Part shown: one piece after another, positions 6,701-12,909 of the stretch | Position numbering within the stretch: the first letter of the stretch is position 1 | Layout: the number at the start of each line of letters is the position of its first letter | NCBI GenBank assembly: GCA_937975765.1 | Contig: CALJUR010000086.1 | Coordinates: 1-41,827, forward strand | DNA from: an uncultured Myxococcales bacterium | Lineage (GTDB): Bacteria; Myxococcota_A; UBA9042; DTJE01 | Direction of reading: 5' to 3' | Length of the DNA: 41,827 bases | Made by a program: the position numbers and the translations under genes | The notes under the pieces: generated by a model | Database searches by the model: none | What the model was told of the DNA's origin: nothing | The model's input: the letters and a program-made list of their open reading frames with translations, nothing else

Positions 6701-7875
6701 CGTGGACCTGGAAACAGGGATCGAACGACCGTTTTCCTCACCAGAGCATATCGGCCAGTCCGGGATGGCGGCATCGTGTCACCACGACCCGTCCTCCTCT
6801 CTTGCGGTTGGATGGTCCCCCGAAGAAATCCCGTCATCGTATCGCCGCATGGGTTCGGCGATCCCACCCCGTGGTTCGTCCACCTCGTGGTCTTCCGGTG
6901 ACGGGCGCGAACCATGTGACTGGTTCGTGAGTCCTTCCTCGGACTTTCTCCCCGCTTCAGAGTATTGCCCGGCAGCCGCGACACCGTCTTCCGGCGTCTT
7001 CTGCTCTCCCGAGGTTTGTTCCCCCTGCAGCGCAACCCAATCGCGGCGAGCCACCACTCCCGGAGTTGCCTCCTCCGGGTCCTGTTGCGTCCCTGCCGTT
7101 CCTGCCGGCTTCGACGCCTTGCTCCCGTCGCGATCTCCCCGGTGTTTTCAACCGGGCGCGCTCTTGGGGTTCACCCTTCAGAGCTTGACACGGCAAGGAT
7201 CGCTGTCGCCTCTCGGCGCAGCCTCCCCTCCTGCGATTGGCTTACGCGGCGTCACGGTACCGGACGGACATGCCGTTCGGCGAAGCGCGTCTCCCCGGGC
7301 CCTCGTCCGGCTCCATCGCCTTTCGGCTTCGGCGCATGACGGGGTGGTCGTCGGGTGCCTCGTTCGAGGTCCCGTGCGTCCCGGATCATCGACGGCCCGT
7401 TGTGATCGCCGCCGCGGTCCGGACGGCGGTCCGGCGCGGCCTCGCTCCAGGGGTTTGATCCCCTTGTCGCGTTGGAGTCCCGGCTCCGCATCTCTGCGGG
7501 TCGCGGATACTCCGGCTCTCCTGGGCTTCTCCCTCCCTGGGGCTCTCCCCTCCCCGGCCTTGGCCTGATCGGCGTCCGCAGCCCGTGCGCCTCGCAGCGT
7601 CGGTGCACGCGGAAACCCCGGGATCGCGGCCCGAACGACGCGCTTGCGCACGTTCCCCGGGCTCCCCCGCTCGGCCTCCTCTCCGGTACTTCGGGCAGGT
7701 CCCCTTCCGGGTTCGTTACCCTGTACTCCAGAGTTTCAAAGAACCGGGAAATCGGCTGGCCTCTTTCGAGGTTGCCGGCCCCTTCGAGGTCCTTGTCCTC
7801 GTCTCCTTGCCCTTCCCTCGCGGGTCTGGCTCGGAGTGTCGGACCGGCCGTCCGATTCCCAATTTCCAGGTCCAC
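6667..7875 (-). ncRNA. Putative ~1.2-kb structured noncoding RNA (unassigned family)
   Basis: There is no credible ORF, but a complete transcription unit is visible on the minus strand. A promoter (7909-7881) predicts a start at about 7875. The first 13 bases (7875-7863) pair perfectly with 6714-6702, and the helix continues past a 2x2 internal loop (GGG/CCC). One base later the intrinsic terminator begins.

Inside are many local hairpins: 7855-7839 (6 bp), 7771-7760 (CCUC-GAAA-GAGG), 7662-7629, 7464-7449, 7440-7411 (12 bp, 2-nt bulge), 7374-7352, 7327-7318 (GAAA loop), 7222-7202 (8 bp, GAGA loop), 7184-7160, 7156-7138, 7079-7059 (7 bp), 6945-6930, 6926-6909, 6862-6841, 6787-6774 (GUGA loop). 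Four loops are GNRA and most others are purine-rich on this strand only, as expected for a folded RNA. I found no domain V of a group II intron and no RNase P or tmRNA core. Confidence 0.72.
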
Positions 7876-7880
7876 TTCGC

Positions 7881-7909
7881 ATTCTGCAACCGCCCCGAAA
7901 CCGGGTCAA
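7881..7909 (-). promoter_or_regulatory. Promoter of the large RNA
   Basis: On the minus strand TTGACC (7909-7904), a 17-nt spacer and CAGAAT (7886-7881) form a sigma70-like promoter. It is preceded by an A/T-rich block (7937-7922) that could be an UP element. The predicted start, 6-8 nt after the -10, falls on 7875-7873, the first bases of the long-range closing helix. A second TTGACA (7923-7918) lacks a good -10. Confidence 0.55.
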
Positions 7910-8158
7910 CCGGACCCTGTCAAGAAATTTTTTTTCGCTCGTCTTATCGTCGGGTTGCGATGTCAGCCGATTTTCGCGTCTTTTCTTCCGACAAGGATTC
8001 GACAGGCGGAAGGGCACGCCACCAGGGGATTCGCCCTGCACGCACCGTGCGGGACAGCGTTCCTGGCTGGATTCCGGGTTTTCGACAGGCAGGATCCCGT
8101 TGATGGAACTGGCCGGAACCGGGTTCTTCCCCCCGGAATCGCCCCGCAAGCCCCATCG

Positions 8159-8569
8159 TCACGGCGCGAAGAAGGTGTTGTACGCGCTGGTTTCGCAGAG
8201 GTTCCGGTGCTGCTCGACCGTAAGGCCGGAATAGATCCACTTCGTGACCGACCGGTCCTCCTCCTTGGAGGTGCGGCAGCCACCCATCGATCCTTCCCGC
8301 TTGCAGGTGCATCCCCGGGCGAAGATCCCCTTCTGGGTCTTCTCGCACGTTTCGCGGTCCTTGTACTGGCCGTCCTCGGCAAAGCAGACGCCGTTGTCGT
8401 TCAGCGACTTGCAGACGAGGTCCCAGCAGGTCCCGTCGGGCAGGTGGCAGGAGGCCGAGATCGACTCCTCGGCAGGCCCGCAGAGGGCGGGATCGACCTC
8501 CTTCTTCGAGCACGCGCCCAGCATCAGCGCAACCCCCACGGCGACCAGTGCGATCGTTCTTGTCGTCAC
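8159..8569 (-). CDS. Small Cys-rich lipoprotein
   Basis: The 136-aa product begins with GTG at 8569 (GGAG 7 nt upstream). It has a signal peptide of about 20 aa ending in lipobox LGAC, so it is a membrane-anchored lipoprotein. The mature part is Cys-rich (SCHLPDGTCWDLVCK, RGCTCKREGSMGGC) and ends in an aromatic tail. I do not recognise the family. It shares the 'CWDL(S/V)C' phrase with the lipoprotein at 6295-6618, so the two may be distant relatives. They flank the putative large RNA on the same strand. Confidence 0.75.
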   Translation of the reverse strand: MTTRTIALVAVGVALMLGACSKKEVDPALCGPAEESISASCHLPDGTCWDLVCKSLNDNGVCFAEDGQYKDRETCEKTQKGIFARGCTCKREGSMGGCRTSKEEDRSVTKWIYSGLTVEQHRNLCETSAYNTFFAP

Positions 8570-8640
8570 GGACGGACTCCGAAAGCGCCTGTGAAGGCGG
8601 TTTCGCGGACACTACCGCGCCCCGGCGCCGGAATCAACGG

Positions 8641-8798
8641 AATTCAGGGACAGTCACCATGATTCAGCATCTAACCCATTGGATCTTCACCCTTCTTTCA
8701 GAGCGCGTGGAGACCGCGCATCAACGCCCGGCCGCTCCCATCAGTTTGCAAATATTCCAGCAGGTTACGCACGCAATAATGGTGACTGTCCCCGAATT
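8641..8798. repeat. Inverted-repeat element of REP/RAYT type
   Basis: Two 24-bp arms, 8641-8664 and 8775-8798, are inverted repeats matching at 22 of 24 positions around the core GGGACAGTCACCAT. They enclose 110 bp of noticeably lower GC. I recall GGGGACAGTCACC-type ends from elements associated with REP/RAYT (IS200-like) transposases; I have not verified this. No transposase lies inside, so it would be non-autonomous. The right arm ends 4 bp before the citrate synthase stop codon. Confidence 0.7.
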
Positions 8799-8802
8799 GG
8801 GG

Positions 8803-10134
8803 TCAGGTGCCGGCGTGGCAGGGATTGCGGGTGGGCGACCGGCCGTCGCCCCGGGCGGCGTAGGGGACGAAGGGGCGCCGGGGGGCCCCGGTGTAGACCT
8901 GTCGGGGGCGCGCGATCCGGGTCTGCGGGTCGGCGTTCATCTCCAGCCACTGGGCCAGCCAGCCCGGCATGCGGCCGATGGCGAAGATCGCCGTGAACAT
9001 GTTGGTGGGGATCCCGATCGCGTGCAGGATGATCCCCGAGTAGAAGTCCACGTTCGGGTACAACTTGCGCTCCAGGAAGTACTCGTCGGCCAGGGCGACG
9101 CGCTCCAGTTCCATCGCGGTCTCCAGCAACCGGGTATGCACGCCCAGCTTGTCCAGCACGTCCCCGGCTGCCTTCTTCAGCACCTTCGCGCGCGGGTCGT
9201 AGTTCCGGTAGACGCGGTGCCCGAAGCCCATCAACCGGACGCCCGAGTTCCTGTCCTTCACCTTCTCGACGAACTGGGCCGGCGTCAGTCCCGCCCGCTC
9301 GATGTAGTTCAGCATCTCGATCAGCGCCTGGTTGGCGCCGCCGTGCAGCGGGCCCCACAGCGCCGACACGCCCGCCGAGATCGACGCGAACAGGTTCGAC
9401 TGCGACGACCCCACCACGCGCACGGTCGATGTCGAGCAGTTCTGCTCGTGGTCCGCGTGCAGCAGGAAGATCAGGTCCAGGGCGCGCGTGACGACCGGAT
9501 CGGGCTGGTGGACCCGGTAGGGCGTCGAGAACAGCATGTGCAGGAAGTTCTCGACGTACCCGAGGTCGCAGCGCGGGTAGGTCACCGGGATCCCCCGCGA
9601 CTGCTTGTACGACCAGGCGATGATCGCGGGCAGCTTGGCCAGCAGGTGGCGGCACGACTCGACGGCATCCGGCCCGCGCCGGGCGTTCATATACTCCGGG
9701 TAGAACGTGGACAGCGACGCCACGACCGCCGCCGCGACCGCCATCGGATGCGCATCGCTGGGGAACCCGTTGAAGAAGTGCCGCAGGTTCTCGTGCACCA
9801 TCATCTGGTCCAGCACGGTCCCGGCGAAGTCGTCGTACTGGTCCGCGGTCGGCAACTCGCCGTGGATCAGCAGGTAGGCTGCCTCCAGGAAGGTGCTCTT
9901 CTCGGCCAGTTCGGCGATGTCGTACCCGCGGTAGCGAAGGATGCCCTGTTCTCCGTCGATGTACGTGATGGCGCTGCGGCAGGACCCCGTATTGCCGTAC
10001 CCGTTGTCCAGCGTGATGACGCCCAGGCGTTCCCGCAGTTCCGAGATGTCCAGCGCGATCTCGCCCTCGCTTCCCTCGACCACGGGGAGGCGCAGCGTGC
10101 GGTCCCCGAAAGTGATCTCGGCAAATTCCGGCAT
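8803..10134 (-). CDS. gltA: Citrate synthase
   Basis: The 443-aa type II citrate synthase condenses acetyl-CoA with oxaloacetate at the entry of the TCA cycle. Catalytic residues are H264 (WGPLHGGANQ), H306 (GFGHRVYRNYDPRA) and D363 (NVDFYSG). The CoA/oxaloacetate segment HADHEQNCSTSTVR is intact. ATG 10134 has GGGAGGG upstream. The family normally ends soon after RIARPRQ.YTG; here about 14 extra residues follow (GDGRSPTRNPCHAGT), ending where the inverted-repeat element at 8641-8798 stops. The element may have replaced the original terminus. It follows the YajG-like lipoprotein gene after 151 bp. Confidence 0.97.
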   Translation of the reverse strand: MPEFAEITFGDRTLRLPVVEGSEGEIALDISELRERLGVITLDNGYGNTGSCRSAITYIDGEQGILRYRGYDIAELAEKSTFLEAAYLLIHGELPTADQYDDFAGTVLDQMMVHENLRHFFNGFPSDAHPMAVAAAVVASLSTFYPEYMNARRGPDAVESCRHLLAKLPAIIAWSYKQSRGIPVTYPRCDLGYVENFLHMLFSTPYRVHQPDPVVTRALDLIFLLHADHEQNCSTSTVRVVGSSQSNLFASISAGVSALWGPLHGGANQALIEMLNYIERAGLTPAQFVEKVKDRNSGVRLMGFGHRVYRNYDPRAKVLKKAAGDVLDKLGVHTRLLETAMELERVALADEYFLERKLYPNVDFYSGIILHAIGIPTNMFTAIFAIGRMPGWLAQWLEMNADPQTRIARPRQVYTGAPRRPFVPYAARGDGRSPTRNPCHAGT

Positions 10135-10285
10135 CGTGTCCCTCCCTTCCTGCGCGTGGCAGGAATCATTGTAGGGCCCACCCTCACCCGGGCAAGCCGG
10201 GTCCCGCCAGGGCGCGGCGCACCGCGGGAATCGGGTGTCGAGGAGGTCGGCGGCGAGGAGGAAGGCCCCCGGGTCCGCCCCGGCT

Positions 10286-10963
10286 TCAGCGGGACTCGTC
10301 GCGCAGGGAGGACATCGCGGGGCCGGCGTTCTGCAGGAAGTCGTCGAAGGCGCGCCGGTAGACCACCTTCCAGGACTTGCCGGACGCCGACATGCCCTTG
10401 ACCTGCCCCTGGCCCTCGATGGCCAGGGGCCGCTCGACGCCCCCGCGGACGGCCCGCAGGTTCACGCCCATCCAGGCGTCCACCGAGACCACCCAGGCGC
10501 CCGGTGTGAACCAGGCCCAGAAGCGCTCGATGTCGGCGTCCACGATCCAGGCGTTCGGCGAGGCCGAAGCCTCGTCCACCACCGACAGGCCAGCCTCGGC
10601 CATCGCGCTTTTCAGCAGGTCGCGGGTCACGCCCTCGACAGTCTGGCCCTCGGGCAGCAGGATGTCGCCCATCGCCTTGCCGTAGGAATTCCGTTTGCGG
10701 GCAATGGCCCGGGCCTTGATCTCGTCGGGGATCCTCTCGACGCGCCCGCCGTAGCCCAGCGACGGGATGCTGGGCTTGCGGGGCCGATCCTCGAAGACCC
10801 GGCGATCCGTGACCTGCCGCAGCACGACCTCGGTGCCCGCCACCCCCCCCCGCACCTGCGGCACGTCCAGGGCCATGACGCCGCGGGACGTGGCGCATCC
10901 CGTCGCCAGCATCGCCGGCAGGACCGCCAGGGCGGCCAGGACCCAGTGAAGCAGGTTCCTCAT
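10286..10963 (-). CDS. YajG-like lipoprotein
   Basis: The 225-aa product has a signal peptide ending in lipobox LATGC (Cys23) and is probably anchored in the outer membrane facing the periplasm. The N-terminal mature region (VVLRQVTDRRVFEDRPRKPS) and the later VVDEASASPNAWIVDADIE segment resemble the uncharacterised YajG lipoprotein family; the match is by eye. ATG 10963 has AGGAGG upstream, and this site lies 2 bp after the stop of the CoA-transferase gene, so the two genes are translationally close. Its function is unknown. Confidence 0.7.
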   Translation of the reverse strand: MRNLLHWVLAALAVLPAMLATGCATSRGVMALDVPQVRGGVAGTEVVLRQVTDRRVFEDRPRKPSIPSLGYGGRVERIPDEIKARAIARKRNSYGKAMGDILLPEGQTVEGVTRDLLKSAMAEAGLSVVDEASASPNAWIVDADIERFWAWFTPGAWVVSVDAWMGVNLRAVRGGVERPLAIEGQGQVKGMSASGKSWKVVYRRAFDDFLQNAGPAMSSLRDESR

Positions 10964-10975
10964 TGTAGCCTCCTT

Positions 10976-12733
10976 TCACGCGCCGACGTACGAAGCCTCC
11001 TGCGCCGCCCCCCTGGGCTCGGGCCGGCGGTCGTGTCCCCACTGCAGGCGGAATCCCTCGCCGGTCAGGATCGACGCGTCCATCACCGGCACGTTTCCGT
11101 CCTCGGGCAGCACGATCCGCGCGCCGGGAGCCGCTTCCAGGATGTCCTTCCGGATGTCGACGCCGGGCGCCACCTCGATCAACTCCACGCCGCGCGACGT
11201 CAACTGGAAGGTCCCGACATTGGTGCAGTAGTAGACGTTCTGGCCCTTCTTCAGCGCCTCGTGCGCGCTGAAGGTGACCTCCTCGACCTTCTCGACGAAC
11301 TTCGGCACGCCGGGCTTCCGGACGACCAGTTTCCCGTCGGCGATCTCCAGTTGGGCCCGGGCCATGAACTGCCCCACGAAGATGATGTTCCGGGCGTACG
11401 TGACCAGGTTGATGAAGCCGCCCGGCCCCACGTACTCCTTGATGGCCGGCGACTTCTTGGAGACGTTGACGTTGCCCTGCGAGTCCACCTGCAGCATGCC
11501 CAGGATCGTCGCGTCCAGGTGCTTCTCGATGTAGTGGAACATCTGGGCCGACGTGATCAGCTTCTTCGGGTTGATCGCCATGCCGAAGAAGAAGCCCGGG
11601 GCCGGCGTGCCGCCGATGACGCCCGTCTCGATCATGAAGGTGATGTCGTCGCCCAGGCCTCCCTCGACCGCCAGCCGCCCGACCTCCTGGGGCAGGCCGT
11701 AGCCGATGACCGTTCGCAGCCCGGGGAAGCCGGCCCGCGCGAAGGTCGCCGCCGCCGCCCGCGCCAGCGCGTGCTCGACCGGGCCGCGCACCGGGTCCAG
11801 CTTCGTGACCTTGTTGTACATCGCCAGCCGCTCCATCGTCGGCTTGATCGGCGCGTCCTGGCCCAGCGTGAACTCCTTCAGGCACTTCAACTGCGGGATC
11901 ATCAGGGTCTGCTCGTTGCGCGGGTTGACCACGATCGCATCGACCTGGTCGGCCCGCAGGAAGATCTGCGAGTCGTCGCGCGGGATGATGCCGGCGACGC
12001 TGATGATCACGACTCCCCCGTTCGCCCGGGCTGCCAGGGCGCCCTCCAGGTTCTCGGTGTAGATCGCGCTGTCCTTCATGTAGATGTTGCCGTCCGCGTC
12101 GGCGTACGTGGCCATCAGCGCGGTCACCGTGATCTTCGGGATGCGGTAGCGCAGCAGTTCGCCGTCCGCCTCGACCAGTTGCGGGCCCTTGCCGGGCACG
12201 ACCTGGGTGCCGGTACCGACGCGCGGGTCCACGAAGGTGCCGATGCCGACGTCGGTCAGCACCGAGTCCTCGCCTCGCCCCTGCGCCTCGATCAGGTGGG
12301 TGATGGTGCCCTGCGGCAGCACCGACAGCGTGACCTCGTCGCGGTCGGCCATGTCCAACACCGCGCGCACCGTCTCGTGGTGCCCGCTGATGAACCAACT
12401 GATCAGGCCCTTCGTGCAGCATTCCTCGACGCTGCCGGGGGCCTTGCCGCGCGCGCCCGCGCCGCCCGCGGAGATCCACGTGATGTTGGCGGGGTGCCCG
12501 GTCCGGTTGAACGAGTCGCGGACCAGGTAGTAGCACGTCGCCGGCCTCATTGAGGCGGTCATCCCGCATCCCACGATCACGGCGCCGTCGGGGATCAGCC
12601 TGGCTGCTTCGCGGCCCGTCATGAACTTCGGGCTCCTGACGTTGCGGGGCTTGTAGTCCAGATCGACCTTCCCCTTGCTGACCAGCCATGCGACCACGTG
12701 CTTGATCACCGACAGCTTCATCATCAGGCCCAT
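10976..12733 (-). CDS. Class I acyl-CoA:carboxylate CoA-transferase (YdiF-like)
   Basis: The product is about 585 aa and carries both halves of a class I CoA-transferase in one chain, as in YdiF and propionate CoA-transferase. The catalytic Glu that forms the thioester is in FMIETGVIGGTPAPG (E369 from this start). Glycine-rich loops occur near residue 90 (ISAGGAGARGK) and near 432 (VGPGGFINLV). It would move CoA between short-chain acyl-CoAs and acids such as acetate or acetoacetate. I chose ATG 12733 because GGAGG lies 5 nt upstream; the longer start at 12745 has poor spacing. It leads a run with a lipoprotein and citrate synthase genes. Confidence 0.88.
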   Translation of the reverse strand: MGLMMKLSVIKHVVAWLVSKGKVDLDYKPRNVRSPKFMTGREAARLIPDGAVIVGCGMTASMRPATCYYLVRDSFNRTGHPANITWISAGGAGARGKAPGSVEECCTKGLISWFISGHHETVRAVLDMADRDEVTLSVLPQGTITHLIEAQGRGEDSVLTDVGIGTFVDPRVGTGTQVVPGKGPQLVEADGELLRYRIPKITVTALMATYADADGNIYMKDSAIYTENLEGALAARANGGVVIISVAGIIPRDDSQIFLRADQVDAIVVNPRNEQTLMIPQLKCLKEFTLGQDAPIKPTMERLAMYNKVTKLDPVRGPVEHALARAAAATFARAGFPGLRTVIGYGLPQEVGRLAVEGGLGDDITFMIETGVIGGTPAPGFFFGMAINPKKLITSAQMFHYIEKHLDATILGMLQVDSQGNVNVSKKSPAIKEYVGPGGFINLVTYARNIIFVGQFMARAQLEIADGKLVVRKPGVPKFVEKVEEVTFSAHEALKKGQNVYYCTNVGTFQLTSRGVELIEVAPGVDIRKDILEAAPGARIVLPEDGNVPVMDASILTGEGFRLQWGHDRRPEPRGAAQEASYVGA

Positions 12734-12909
12734 TTCCACCTCCATGTCTCCCGCGGCCGGGGGACACCCACGAGAACCGGTGCGCCAGGAGGAACGGGCC
12801 GGATCATACCCGGATTCGCCCCGTCAAGCGACGATCGCGCGTGTCATGCAGTTTCAGGGTATCCCGGCGGGTTTTTCCGGGAACGCATCCGGCGGTCGCA
12901 AGGAGGCCA

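Noticed and set aside
6715..6735. tRNA-like T-arm motif (GTTCGATCCC on the minus strand) near the RNA 3' end
   Set aside because: The flanking bases do not form the 5-bp T stem and no acceptor or anticodon arm follows; it is part of the closing helix.
6667..7875. Group II intron
   Set aside because: No GUGYG 5' end, no domain V hairpin with the AGC triad near the 3' end, and no reverse transcriptase; the long closing helix is not an intron feature.
6667..7875. RNase P RNA, tmRNA or 6S RNA
   Set aside because: The conserved core phrases of RNase P RNA are missing, there is no tRNA-like end with a tag frame for tmRNA, and the size is far too large for 6S.
6639..8662. Long open frames on both strands across the RNA region (6639-7568 +, 7472-8662 +, 7252-7875 -)
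   Set aside because: High GC keeps all frames open. Translations are Pro/Ser/Arg-rich without domain signatures, overlap each other and run through promoter, hairpins and terminator.
12862..12882. Hairpin TCCCGG...CCGGGA downstream of the 12910-15891 gene as terminator
   Set aside because: The stem is only 6 bp and lacks a U tract on the minus strand; too weak to call.
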